In this document: positions 20,540 to 31,478 of the stretch, one piece after another
Layout of the letters: each line of letters starts with the position of its first letter
How positions within the stretch are numbered: the first letter of the stretch is position 1
DNA from: CAVXYG01 sp963766005
Lineage (GTDB): Bacteria > Actinomycetota > Actinomycetes > S36-B12 > GCA-2699445
NCBI GenBank assembly: GCA_963766005.1
Contig: CAVXYG010000018.1
Span: 1 to 64,000, forward strand
Direction of reading: 5' to 3'
Length of the DNA stretch: 64,000 bases
Notes under the pieces: model-generated
Databases searched by the model: none
What the model was told of the DNA's origin: nothing
What the model saw: only the letters and a program-made list of their open reading frames with translations
Program-made: the position numbers and the translations under genes

Positions 20540-23500
20540 TCAGTCCAGATCTTGGTCCAGTTGGGCTCTCTCGTCTTCGCGGACGGCGTCCCGTTCGTAC
20601 GACTCTGAGATGGCGCGCAGGATCCGTGCAGTTCGGGGCCACTGCACCTGGACACCCAGACTCCATTGCTTGTACTGCTCAGCCAGCGTTCTCTCTCGGC
20701 TGCCGCCGTCGTAGACACCACGCCAGGTCACACCGCGGCTGTTCAGTCGGCCGGTGATTGCGCCGTTCTCTAGGTTGCGACTCCCGATCGACTCGATGAG
20801 ATCTCGGACTGGAACTGGTGGCCAGATTCCGTCGGCTTCGACCGGCGCGTGGGCAAACGCTTGGCCAATCAGTTCGTCGCCGATGTCCGCTCGGTCGAGG
20901 TCGGATAGTTGCAGACGAGCCTGCTTGACCCACGCCTGCATCGCGGCTTCGATCAAGTGTGCCGTCCTCCTGTCGCCCCGGGAAGCCGTGCCAACCGCGA
21001 AGGACCCACCAAGCGTGCTCAGCTAGCGGATCCGCGCTCTTGCTCTGACGGCGGGGCTCGTTTGCGCCCCGGAACGTGCGGCGAACAAGATCAACGAACA
21101 GGGTAGGGTCCGAAGCAAGCGCCTGGTTCAGGGCGCGTGGCTCGCGATTGTGCTCCAGGAGCCTGAAATAGCCAAACTCCAGAGATGCCAGGTCGGCGAC
21201 CGGCACGTCGGCCGCAGCCAAGTAGTCCAACAATGTCCCGACGTAGTGGCCAGTCATCTGCGAGATACCCGCCCTACCCGGCTCCTGTGTGATCGCCGCG
21301 CGCAAGACAGACAGGACCAGCGTGGCGCTCGGGAGGTGCGTCTTCTGGTCTGCTGTCGGGTTGAAGATGCCGTGACTTGCTACCGCAATCGCTGACCAAG
21401 CTCGTGCCCGCTCAAGAAGCAACTCAATCGCTATGGTGAGATCTTCATGGGGAACGACCTCGAAAGGCGCCTCGGACCAGAAGAGAGCCTCAGCGTCGGG
21501 ATACTCGTGGAGCACCTCCCAGAACATGCTCGCCGTCGGGACGTTGAGCACGAACTGTGTGTGGCCCTCGCTCCCCACGTCCGCCCGCTCGAGGGCACGC
21601 CTTAGGTCCGCTGGCCCATACGCCGCGAGGTGGCTACGAACCCACGTTGCGGCGGCTTGCCGGAGCGCCGCGTTCTCCGATGCCAGCCACTCCAGCATGA
21701 TGTCGAGCGCGTCGACCGCGTCGTAGGTTGAAAGCAGCCCAACCGACCTGCGTCGGAGCCTCAGCCCGGGCCGCTACTGCGGCGAGTTGTTCCCAGCCGT
21801 CGGGCCGGGCAAGCAGCACATCAAGGGCTTCGCGCCGCTTGGCTTCGAGCTCTGTCGAGTAGTCGCCGTAGTCGGTCAGGTCTGCATCGGACAGCTCCGG
21901 GTGCCAATTGAAGAGATATGCGAACCGGCGCAGGTCGTCAGCAGGCTGGAGAAGTTCCGCCAGGCTGCTTAAGCGGGTGCGTCGCTCCGCGGGCATCGCC
22001 CAGTCCGCGGTCTGGAAACGTTCGTGCCGAGCGGCGACTTCTCGGACCTGTTCAAACAGGGCAAGTCGACCGTCTTCATCCAAGTCACCGCGCCCTACTT
22101 CCGCTTCGAGGAACTCGATGATGCGATTCGCTTCGTCTGGGCCAACTGTGGAGAGCGCTTCGACAAGCCATGGCAGGGCAGTGCTATCTGCCTTGGCCCA
22201 CTCGAGCGCTCGGTCGACCAGGCTCGTCGCGAACGCGAACCATTCGCTATTCGGCATCTCGGTCGCTGGTGGGCTTCCACAGTTGATAGCGCGGCTCAGT
22301 GGGCGGCGAGACCCAGGCATTGCTGTCGGGCCAGAGCGCCTTGAGCAAAGCCCAACCAGTCGTCTCGCTCACGACCCGGCAGGCGTCGAGCGCTTGGAGT
22401 CGGGTCGCAAGATCTGCGCCAGTGTTCCGAATCCATCCGCAAAGGACGGTCGACATGCTCGCGAGGGGATTGTTGCCCGAGTTCTTCGGCAGTTCGTAGC
22501 GGCAGAGCTTCGGTCAGGATCTGTGTTGCGCGAACGAGGTGGTTGGGCGACCAGCAGAGCACTTCCAGGGCCCACAAAAGGTGATGCTGTTGACCCGACG
22601 GTCCCAGTGCCAGCGGATCGTCAAGGGCCTGGAACATGCGGCCGACGGTCGGCTCGCTGGTTGCAAGGTCGTCTTCCAGCGCCGACAAGGAAGGTGTCTG
22701 GGGCGGCCTCGGCAAGCAGCGGAAGCACGTCGGCGATCGCTCCCCAAGTGTGACCCTCGGCGCCGGCAACTGACCTGACGCAGCACGTCGCGCACGACCC
22801 GTTCGGCCACTGATGAAGCGTGATTGGTGCCACCGGGGACTGATTCGATCGCTCCCAGCCAGGGCGAGACTGTCGGCGATGCCGCGCCGAAGGTCAGGAG
22901 AGTAGGTTACGGCGCTGTCCCGTCAATTGAGCTGCGATCCGCTCGTGTGAAGTGAGGCCCTCATAGGGATTCGGGTCCAGGAGAACGCTGGTTGCGATCT
23001 CTGCCCATCGCGATGCGAGATCTGACGAGACGCGGTTGCCGAACTCGAGGAACGCCTCCTCCAAGGAGGTGAATACTAAGACGTTCCGCACGCCCGGATC
23101 GCCGGATCGGATCCACGACTGGCGTCGGCGATAGCGCGCTGCAGGGCGGCCGAGGATGTGCCGGCCAATTCGCTCAGGACCTGCAGGTCCTCGGGCAGAT
23201 CAGTCCAGCGACTGGCCAGCATCAGTGCAGCGAGCGTGTCGGCCAGCGGCGGCTGAGACCACGCGGGCTGCCGCACGCGAGGTGAGCGCGAAAGGCGGCG
23301 CGCCAATGCGGGCATGCTCCGACGTGCAAGCACCGCGAGTCGATCTGCCTGACGCCACTCGACGTCACCTGCTCTGAAGGCCTCGGCCGCCTCGCTTCGG
23401 CCAACCCGCGGCAGGCGAATGTCAACACTGCGACGGACGGCGGACCCGCTATCGACAATGGACACGACATGCCTACCGCTGGCGAGGGCACGAGTCACAT

Positions 23501-24523
23501 CTGCATTGTCGAAGTCGGGCACCAAGATCCCGGGCCCTGGGAGCGCCGTCATCCGATCCCAGACATCCGCGGAATGAACGATTGTGACGGCGGCGGGCTC
23601 GCTGGCAGTGTCGTCGTCGGGCGTGAGCGAGGCATGCAGAAACCCCAAGGCGTCCTCGGCCCACTCGGTCTGGATCGATGTGATCCTCGGCTCCTCACCA
23701 AGCAGCGACCGCAGTCGCTGCGCCTCCTTAGCACGCCCGGCGATGAAGAGCTTCAGCGGAAGAGCCGGTTCGGTCCAGCGTGAAGTGCGGCCCCACCATT
23801 CTCCAGAGTCAGCGCGTCCCGGGGTCGGAGACCGAGACTCTCCGAGATCCACAGGTGTGCGGCGGGCGCAACCTGAAGCCATGCTTCGAGGTCATCGGCA
23901 TCGAGGACGAGGACGTCCTTGAAGCGTTGCTCGGCTCGTCGCTCGGCGGCCCACGTGTCCTTGCCTTGCCATCGACGGACCGTCACGAAGACAAAGGTCA
24001 CGTCTCGTGATGCCTCGCTCTTGCGCGCGGTGTAGTCCTTGGTGGCTTTGCGCTTGGAGTCCTTGTCGGTGCCGAACTCGAACCAAATCTGTCCGGCCGG
24101 TAGCAGCTTCGTCCGCCGTTCGAGGGTCGCGACGCCGTCCTTGCCGGCAAGGGCGACGCCGTCCCTTGTCCGAATTGAGATCTGGCCCGCCCCGGGGGTC
24201 TCGAACAACAGCCTGCGCACCAACTCTGGAAGCCGATCCTGAGCTTCGCGAGCGTTCGTTTCGGGCCACAGCGCGAGCTGGCTTGCGGTCGCCAGCTCGG
24301 GACTGGCCGTTCGTCGTTCGGCAGTAAGACTCACGGCCGGTGCTCCTCGCTGCGCCTTGAGGCGATCCACGTCGCTTGCACGGAATTTGTAGAACGACGT
24401 CCCCGGCACCCGCGCGTCTGGGAGCAGTCCCTGCTTGGCGTACGCCCGCACGGTGTTCTCGTGCACGCCAAGCCGATGAGCGGTCTCGCGGACGTTCAGG
24501 AACTCAGAGGAAGCACCATTCAC
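20540..24523 (-). pseudogene. Very large HTH + nuclease-like protein of an uncharacterised family (candidate defence), frameshifted
   Basis: About 1,320 codons reconstructed over several frames from GTG 24523. Residues 7-58 are an excisionase/MerR-like helix-turn-helix (FLNVRETAHRLGVHENTVRA). Residues 100-230 form a domain with DGVALAGKDGVATLERRTK, IWFEFGTDKDSKRKATKDY, DVTFVFVTVRRWQGKDTWA and VLVLDADDLEAWLQVAPA; the spaced acidic residues could be a PD-(D/E)xK-like nuclease core, but this is inference. The next region starts LKLFIAGRAKEAQRLRSLL; the C-terminal 800 residues are mostly helical (VGWAAFN, FLEAEVGRGDLDEDGRL, HYVGTLLDYLAAADVP) and end QVQWPRTARILRAISESYE. No Walker A motif is seen. 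I recall similar large proteins without assigned function. Breaks lie near 23,800, 23,090, 22,900, 22,760, 22,490, 22,270, 21,740 and 20,990. Confidence 0.6.
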
Positions 24524-24536
24524 ACCAACAGCATAC

Positions 24537-24546
24537 CTACATGTAG
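24537..24546. promoter_or_regulatory. Palindrome in divergent promoter of the large cargo gene and DUF4209 gene
   Basis: The 77-base interval between the divergent starts (24,523 minus and 24,601 plus) contains the perfect 10-bp palindrome CTACATGTAG in an AT-rich stretch that stands out from the GC-rich surroundings. The large protein begins with a helix-turn-helix, so autoregulation through this site is plausible. A GGAGGAGCGG ribosome binding site for the plus gene lies at 24,589-24,598. Confidence 0.4.
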
Positions 24547-24600
24547 ACTTTGTGTACTTGCTGCCCACGTTGATCGGCGCAGAGAAGCGGAGGAGCGGAC

Positions 24601-26539
24601 ATGGATCCGGCGAGCGACGCGATCGACCCGTCGTGGTGGGAGGCCGTGCTGGCGGTGGCGTCGCTCGACGACCCCTATGAGCCACCAGAGCTGTTGTCAA
24701 CGCATCTCGAGCGGGCGGCTGACGATCCGGCTGTCACGGGGCTTCACGAACTAGTGCTGCAGGTGTTGGCGATGGTGTCGTCGGCGATGTTGAACGCTGA
24801 GGACTGGTTGGAGCCGTTCACACCCGCGATGGAAATCGGTGGCAAGCGGACGGTGGTACCGGCGGACTTGGATGCTAACCAGGTGGCGTTGCTGGCGCGT
24901 ATCGCTCCGCTGGTCGAACGTGATGATCTGCGGGCCCGGGTCGCTGATGTCGCCTGGGTCTACGGGGACCGGTCGGACATCGCAATGTTGGACCGAGCCA
25001 TCGACGCCTACCGGGCCGCGCCGCTGACGGGCGAGGTGTGGTTCAGCGCGGGGAAGCATGCGTGGGTTCGGGCCTTCGCGCTTGCAGCGCGGCGCGGCAC
25101 GGACGGCCAGGCCCGGGTGCAGGGAATGTCGGACGCTCTGAAGGCGCAGGTCTTGGCCGGCCAGGTGACAGACAACTTCAGAACAGTGGGGTTCGCGGAA
25201 ACCTTGCGCCAGGCACGGTCGTGTCGACGCCGCCGGGCGCGCTGAGGTGCGCGAAGCGCTGTTCGCGCTCGCGGCAAAGGCGTCGTCGGTAAACCCTCGC
25301 CTGTCACGCCACCTCGAGCGTGAGGCGCCTCGCCATGGCTTGGTGGGTCGGACGCGGCGGCGGCGAACGCGGCTACCGAGCGCGTTGGGCGGACATACAT
25401 CGCAGAAGCCGATTCCCGCATTCAGACGGACCCGAAGGCGGGCGCGCTGGTCGAGGGTCATTTCCTGGAGAAGGCCATCGCAGTCCTCCGAACAATTCCG
25501 CGCTCCTACCGGCTCGAGAACGGACTCGACGAGCTCATTGACGACCTCCGCATTCGGCTGCGTGAGAGCCGGGAGTCGTCGATGGAGCAGATGATGCGTA
25601 TCCGGTCGGACCCGGTCGATCTGACTGATGCCGTGTCTTATGCACGGTCGCAAGTCTCGGGTCACGCGGACAAGTTCGACGCGCTCGCTGCATTCGCGAC
25701 GCTCGCACCGCCGCTGGATGAAGCCAGTACGCGCGAGAACGCCGCGAAGATGCTGGAGGGCACCATCAGCCACATCTTCGGATCCTCGACGTTTTCCTCT
25801 GACTTCCGGAAGATCGCATCGAGGTCGGGGTCTTCTGGTCAGGCCGATGAGGACGCGGTGTGGGCCGAGATGGTCCGCACGGTGTTCTTTCACTCCCAAT
25901 TGCTCGGAAAGGGCATCATCCAGCCTGCGCAAGAGGTCCTGACTACTGAGCATCGGTTCAGTCGGCAGTACATGGTGTCGGCTTGTGCGTGGAGTCGCCG
26001 ACGGTGCCCGAGGGGCACGAGACGTTCGGCCGGGCGACGGGCTGGCGCTCGGTTTGGGCGGCAACTGCGGCGCTGCGGTCTCGGTTCTGGTCCCGCAGTT
26101 GGAGCAGGTCGTGCGGGTCATGTTGAAGCGGCACGACGTGCACACGCTGTTCGTCGATGAGCACGGTGTGGAGAGCGAGAAGAGCTTGAACGCGCTCCTC
26201 GACATGACCGAGTCCAAGGACATCTTCGGTGCAGGGATGGTCATGGAGATGAAGGCGATGCTGGTGGTCCAAGGCGGTCCGAACCTCCGCAACGACGTCG
26301 CGCACGGCCTTCTCGATGACAACTCGGCATGGAGCTACTCGGCGCTCTACATGTGGTGGTTCTGCCTTCGGCTGGTGACGTGGCCGGTCATCGAGATGAT
26401 GGACCGCGCTCGAAGGCGGGCAGCAGAGTCCGGCGAAGGTCCAGTCGCGAATGGCGGAGCTGACACGGAGCCGTCGGCGCAAGCTACGACCGACATCGCG
26501 GCGGGGCCGTTCGCGGAAGTGCAGCACCACGAAGAGTAG
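24601..26539 (+). pseudogene. DUF4209-domain protein, frameshifted
   Basis: About 645 codons starting MDPASDAIDPSWWEAVL. The C-terminal segment carries the DUF4209 hallmark GGPNLRNDVAHGLLDDN followed by an aromatic-rich helix (YSALYMWWFCLRLVTWPVI). The N-terminal two thirds are helical (LLARIAPLVERDDLRARVAD, VWFSAGKHAWVRAFALAARR). The frame slips near 25,215, 25,320 and 25,985. Function of the domain is not established. It is divergent from the large HTH/nuclease-like gene, sharing one short promoter region, so the two may act together; that is inference. Confidence 0.62.
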
Positions 26540-26888
26540 GTGGGACTGCCCGAGTTGAGGGGACACCAAAGTGTCAACCAGGGCGGGGCGTCCCCGTCTT
26601 CTCCGGTTCAGGTGCACGGCTTTGGGCGCCTGTCGCGCTGCCTGGTTCGACCGCGTCTTTCTGGGCTACTAGATGATCTCTCCAGGATCGCTGTCAGGCC
26701 AGACTCGGTCCAGGTGCTCGACGGGACGCTCGCTTCTGGGCTGCCCACCCCTACCCGGGTGTGGCTCTATTCCGGTTTGCGGACCGTCGAGCACCGCTGG
26801 TGAGGTGTGGCTCAAGAGGGGACTGCCCTGCTCGTAGTAGCAATGCCCGCCTTGCCGTCCCATCCATACGGCAGAGTGCGGGGTTGAG
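26540..26888 (+). other. Gap containing IS110 left flank, candidate bridge-RNA region
   Basis: No gene in 349 bases. The part next to the transposase start is rich in short stem-forming stretches (for example CCCACCCCTACCCGGGTGTG near 26,740 and the GAGCACCGCTGGTG segment near 26,789). IS110-family elements are known to encode a structured guide (bridge) RNA in the noncoding flank beside the recombinase, so the RNA is expected here. I could not define its ends or the element's left terminus. Confidence 0.4.
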
Positions 26889-28105
26889 TATGAACAGAGT
26901 CGTCATCGGGGTCGATCCCCACAAGTGGTCGGCAACGATCGAGGTCGTCGATCAGCGAGAGCACCTCCTGGGTTCGGGCAGGTTCACCACCGACAAGGCC
27001 TGCTTCGCGGCGATGCGGAAGTACACCGACCAGTGGGGGCGGTCGAGGGCAGCCTCGGCGTGGGCCGCCCGCTGGCGCAGCGCCTGTTGGAGGCCGGCGA
27101 GCAGGTGGTCGATGTCCCGGCCAAGCTCGCGGCCCCCCCGGCCCCCGGCCGGCCCCCCGGGCCCGTTTGCTCGACACCGGGCACGGCCGCAAGACCGACG
27201 CGCACGACGCGCATTCGGTGGCGGTGGCTGCCGTCCGCGCGAAGGACCTGCGCTTCACTGTGCTCGCCCCCGACGGCCAGCTCGAGGCACTGAGGATGCT
27301 GGTCGACCACCGCGACCAGCTGACCGCTCAGCGGGTGGCGACCGTCAATCGGCTGCACCGCCTGCTCGCCGAACTCACGCCCGGGCGGGCGAAGCAGGAC
27401 ATCACCGCCCTGCAGGCCAAGGCGATCCTCGCCGGTGTCCGCCCCCGCGACGTGGCCGGCAAGACCCGCCGCCGCATCGCCGCCGACGAGCTGGCGAACC
27501 TGATCGCGATCGAGAAGAAGGCCAAAGCACTCACCAGCGAAATCAAGGCCATCGTCCAGGAGCGGGGCTCCCACCTGATGGACCTGCCGGGGGTCGGGCC
27601 GGTCGTCGCCGCCCGCGTCCTGGCCGATGTCGGAGACGTCGCCCGCTTCGCCGACCGGAACCGGTTCGCATCCTGGAACGGCACCGCGCCGCTGGACGCC
27701 TCCTCCGGCGAGCAGACCCACCACCGGCTGTCCCGGGCCGGGAACCGCCGGATGAACCGGATGCTGCACATCGCCGCGGCCACCCAGATCCGCCTCGACA
27801 CCGAGGGCAGGGCCTACTACCGACGCAAGCTCGCCGATGGGAAGACACGGATGGAAGCGATGCGGTGCCTCAAGCGCCGGATCTCCGACGCCGTGTACCG
27901 ACAACTCGTCGCCGACGCCCAACTGCACACCAACGCGGGTCCGGGAGGGCACCGCGGGGCGTCTCAAGAATCCAGCGCGGCCGGCTCGCACCCGCCCACC
28001 GGCACTTCGGATCAGCCACGTCCCGGACCCGCGACCACGACGCTACAACCCGCCGCGGCAACCCGGGAGACCTCCCCCACGAGAACCCTCAGCATGGCGG
28101 GTTGA
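26889..28105 (+). pseudogene. IS110-family transposase, two frameshifts
   Basis: About 400 codons. The N-terminal DEDD (RuvC-like) domain begins MNRVVIGVDPHKWSATIEVV and continues to LLDTGHGRKTDAHDAHSVA, with the conserved KTDxxDA. The C-terminal Transposase_20 domain has LPGVGPVVAARVLADVGDV, FASWNGTAPLDASSGE and AGNRRMNRMLHIAAATQI with the catalytic serine expected in the DASSG segment. Frames break near 27,040 and 27,155, so the copy is inactive as written. The reading frame ends at TGA 28,105, and the element's right end should lie shortly beyond. A diverged 3' end of a related element is present at about 3,850. Confidence 0.9.
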
Positions 28106-28159
28106 CAACAGAGGGGAGCCGGAATGACGCGGCGACCACACCGTTCGGGACGCCGTCGT

Positions 28160-28317
28160 GTGGCGTGCCTGCCCACGCCTACCGGCTCGAGCGCACGACC
28201 GGCACTCCCTTGGCTGGGGCACCGTCGGCACGTCACCAGCGCCGCCAAGGCGATCTGCCTGCCGCTGAGGCGCTGGTGCCCGAGGTGTCTCCGAGGCCCG
28301 GAGGGGAGCACGCATGA
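28160..28317 (+). pseudogene. Orphan 3' end of an ICE gene, probably cut by the IS110 insertion
   Basis: Directly after the IS110 region a frame reads AYRLERTTGTPLAGAPSARH and ends EVSPRPGGEHA with a TGA that overlaps the next start codon as ATGA at 28,314. Such coupling is the rule in this element, so I read it as the C-terminus of a gene whose front part was replaced by the insertion. The left boundary is approximate; the product is unknown. Confidence 0.4.
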
Positions 28318-28496
28318 ACGCACCACGACTCCGGCCTTCAGGTGCTCCGGGGTTCGTCGCCCGTGCCGGGTCCTTCCCCGCCCGTGGCTACATCGACGTC
28401 GCGCCGGGCGCGCGGTGCGTGCGGTGCGCAGCCGGCGCCTCCCTACCAGTACCCGGGGCCATCCCTCCCGCGGCCCGGGCGCCCATGCCCCGATGA
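28314..28496 (+). CDS. Small protein of unknown function (60 aa), translationally coupled
   Basis: ATG 28314 follows a strong GGAGGGGAGC ribosome binding site and its stop overlaps the next start as ATGA at 28,493. The product contains the segment GYIDVAPGARCVRCAAGAS with two closely spaced cysteines that could bind a metal. No family was recognised. The coupling on both sides supports it as a genuine gene of the ICE. Confidence 0.5.
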   Translation: MNAPRLRPSGAPGFVARAGSFPARGYIDVAPGARCVRCAAGASLPVPGAIPPAARAPMPR

Positions 28497-28967
28497 GCGC
28501 CCCCTACGCCGGGGTCGGGCCGGACATCCCCCGACGGCCCGACCCCGGCACCCCCGCTGTCACGACCGCCCCGCCCGCCGCTCGCGCCCGACGATCTGGA
28601 CGCCCTCGTCGAGGAGATCCTCGGCAGCAAGCCCCGCCCCGTCGACTGGACCCGCCTCACCGGCGACGCCGCCGCCGAGGCCCTGGCCGTACTGGCCGCC
28701 TGGGTCCGTTGGCTGGTCCGCCGCTACGCCATCGACCCCCGGGAGATCCCGCCCTGCTGGGCCGAGCACGGCGAGTTCGTCGAGGAGCTCAGCGCCCTGC
28801 ACACCGCCCACCGCGCCGCCTACGACCACGACGGGCCGCCCACCGGCCCCGCCGACTGGCACGCCACCCTCGCCAACACCCGGGCCCGGCTCCACCAGGC
28901 CGTGTCGCGCACCGGCTGCCGGGCCGGGCTGCACCGCCCCTCCAGCGTCCCCGACTGGGCCGTCTGA
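28493..28967 (+). pseudogene. Helical accessory protein of unknown function, one frameshift
   Basis: About 158 codons starting MSAPYAGVGPDIPRRP. The frame slips near 28,580. After correction the product is helical and tryptophan-rich: LAVLAAWVRWLVRRYAIDP, IPPCWAEHGEFVEELSALH, TGPADWHATLANTRARLHQ. Start overlaps the preceding stop (ATGA). It sits 92 bases ahead of the prim-pol gene, in the replication and integration block. I do not recognise a named family. Confidence 0.55.
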
Positions 28968-29059
28968 CCGCCCGAACGTCCGCGGACGCACGCCAGCGAC
29001 GGGTGCGCACCACGGCGTCTCTCCACGGTGAACCCCTCCACCGTCTGGAGGTGCCCGCC

Positions 29060-29929
29060 GTGGCCGACACCCGCGACCCCGCCCCGCCGGACCTGCTCGC
29101 CCGTGCCCTGGCCTACGCGGCCGCCGGGGTGCCGGTGTTCCCCTGCGCGCCGGGCGGCAAGTCGCCGATCACCGCGCACGGGTTCCACGACGCCACCACC
29201 GACCCCGCCCGGATCCGCGCCTGGTGGACCGCGACCCCCGCCGCCAACGTCGCCGCCCCGACCGGGCGGCCCGGGTTCGACGTGCTCGACGTCGACGTCC
29301 GCCCCGACGGCAGACGGCTGGGCCGCCCTGCGCCGCGCCCGGGACGCCGGCCTGCTCGACGGGTGGCTGCGCGCGGTGCGCACCCCTTCCGGCGGGCTGC
29401 ACCTGCACTACCCCGGCACCGGGCAGCGCAACGGCAGCATCCGCGGCCAGCACCTGGACTTCCGCGGCCACGGCGGCTACGTGCTGCTCCCGCCCTCCCA
29501 GATCGGTGCTCCCGACCGCGCCCGCGGCTACGAGCTGGCCGCCACCCGGCCCGGGCCGGGCCGGCCGTTGGACTGGGCGGCGATCGGCCGCCTGCTGGCA
29601 CCGGCCGCCGCACCGCGGCCCGCCCCGGTGCGCCCCACGGCCCCGGGTCTGGATCCGACCCCGCGGCTGGCCGCGCACGTGGCCCGGCAGGTCGAGGGCA
29701 ACCGGGACAACGCCCTGTTCTGGGCCGCCTGCCGCGCCGTCGAGGCCGGCGCCCGCGACCTGACGCCGCTGCTCGACGCCGCTGTCGCCGCCGGACTGCC
29801 GGAGCGGCAGGCCCGCCGCACGATCCGCTCCGCGCAGGACACCGCCGCCCGCACCCCGCAGCCCGCTCAGCCGCAGCCCGCACGATGCCGCCGTCCCCGT
29901 CCCAGCCCCCGATCAGGAGCGCGTCATGA
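29060..29929 (+). pseudogene. Bifunctional primase-polymerase (archaeo-eukaryotic primase, prim-pol), frameshifted
   Basis: Synthesises primers for replication of the excised element. GTG 29060 has a GGAGG site eight bases upstream. The domain shows the ordered prim-pol motifs: ALAYAAAGVPVFPCAPGGKS, FHDATTDPARIRAWWT, the metal-binding FDVLDVDVRPDG, then after a frameshift near 29,315 the conserved RTPSGGLHLHYPG, DFRGHGGYVLLPPSQIG and YELAATRPGP. The C-terminal part (RDNALFWAACRAVEAGA) is the usual helical extension. A second shift near 29,870 is needed to reach TGA 29,929, which overlaps the excisionase ATG as ATGA. The matching helicase is encoded 19 kb away at 10,397. Confidence 0.85.
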
Positions 29930-30159
29930 CCATCGCCACCGCCACCGCCGACGCCCCGCCCGCCCCCCGCATGCTGCTCTCCGTCGCCGAGGTCGCCGCC
30001 GAGCTCGGCTGCGGCCGCGACCTGGTCTACGCGCTGCTCGCCTCCGGACGGCTGCCATCGGTCCTCATCGGCGAGCGCCTGCGCCGCATCCGCCGCGAGG
30101 ACCTGCAGTCGTTCGTGTCCGGGCTGCCGGTCTCAGCGCCCTCCGCCGGCGGCAGGTGA
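29926..30159 (+). CDS. xis: Excisionase (helix-turn-helix, MerR/HTH_17 type)
   Basis: Intact 77-aa protein. The core MLLSVAEVAAELGCGRDLVY followed by ALLASGRLPSVLIGERLRRI and REDLQSFV is the standard HTH_17 fold of excisionases. It directs the integrase towards excision. The start overlaps the prim-pol stop and its own stop lies four bases from the integrase start, the usual xis-int arrangement. Confidence 0.88.
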   Translation: MTIATATADAPPAPRMLLSVAEVAAELGCGRDLVYALLASGRLPSVLIGERLRRIRREDLQSFVSGLPVSAPSAGGR

Positions 30160-30162
30160 GCG

Positions 30163-31478
30163 ATGGCGCAGCGGCGCGGCCGGTACGGCGACGGCGCCGT
30201 CTACCAGATGGCCGACGGCACCTGGCGCGGCTGCGTCGACCTCGGCACGGGACCCCGCGACCGGGCAGGCGCGCTGCGCCGTACGTGCGCGCCCGCACCA
30301 AGGGCGAGGCCAACCGCGAAGGTCAGGGCGCTGCGCGAGCAGGTCCGCGGCGGCGAGGTCACCGTCAAGGCCCAGCGGGCAGCATCACCGTGGCCGAATG
30401 GCTCGACCAGTGGCTGTCCGGCCCGGCCAAGCTGCGGCTCGGGGAGGACATGCAGCGCCGCTACGCCCAGACTGTCCGCGACCACATCAACCCCACGCTC
30501 GGCCGCGATCCCACTCAACCGGCTGACCCCGGAGCAGGTCGAAGCGCTCTACGCCGAACTCGCCACGAAGGGCCTCTCCCCGCGCACCGTGGTCTTCGTG
30601 CACCGCGTCCTCGGCCGCGCCATCAAGGTCGCCAACCAGCGCGGCTACGTCGCCCGCAACGTCGTCCGGCTCGTCGAGCTCGAGACGCCGCACGGCCGCA
30701 GCGGCGTCGCGCTGCGCGCCGACGAAGCGCGCGCCGTGCTCGCCGCGTCCAGGGACCTGCGCGACCACGCCCGGTGGGTGGTCGCCCTCGGCCTCGGACG
30801 CCCGGCAGTCGGAGGCCCTGGGCATGCACTGGGACGACCTCGACCTCGATGAGGGCGTCTGGCGGGTGCGCCGCCAGCTGCGGCGCCGCCCGTGGCAGCC
30901 ACGGCTGCGCCGCCAGATGCGCCCTGCGGCCTGCCGCCGCACCAATGCCCCCAGCGGCAGCGGCGGCGGGCTGCACCTCAAGACGTCGACCAAGACCGAC
31001 GCCGGCGACCGGGTGATCCCGCTGCCGCGATTCGTCGTGGAAGCCCTGCGGGCCCACCTGGTCCGAGCAGCAGCGGCAGCGAGCCGCGGCCGGCGAGCTC
31101 TGGGCTCCCGCGATCCCTGGGCTGGTGTTCACGACACCACTGGGCACTCCGGTGGACCACCGGAACGACCTCAGGCGGTGGAAGGCCCTGCTCCGCACCG
31201 CCGGCGCCCGCGATGTCCGCCTGCACGACGCCCGGCACACCACCATCACGCTCCTGGCCCAGGCCGGCGTGCCCCGCGGCATCATCGCCACGATCGTCGG
31301 CCACGACGACCCGGCCTTCACCGAGCGCGTCTACACCCACATCGACCTGGACGCGGCCCGCGTCGCGACCAGGGCGCTGGACGACCTCCTCGGCAGCCCG
31401 CATCCTGCTGCCAAGGACGCAGGCGGTGGCAGCCCAACACAGCCGGGAATCGAGCGGGCCGGGTCGTCGGGGCACTGA
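30163..31478 (+). pseudogene. int: Tyrosine integrase of the ICE, frameshifted
   Basis: Recombines attP with attB in the adjacent tRNA-Lys gene. Domains in order: an N-terminal arm-binding segment (MAQRRGRYGDGAVYQ, VRARTKGEANRE), SAM-like core-binding domain (SITVAEWLDQWLSGPAKLR, LSPRTVVFVHRVLGRAIKVA), and the catalytic domain with SEALGMHWDDLDL after the first arginine, KTDAGDRVIPLP, LHDARHTTITLLAQAG (His and second Arg), IIATIVGHDDPAF and the nucleophile tyrosine in FTERVYTHID. Frames break near 30,265, 30,380, 30,510, 30,800 and 31,065, the densest in the window relative to length. All catalytic residues survive. Confidence 0.9.
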
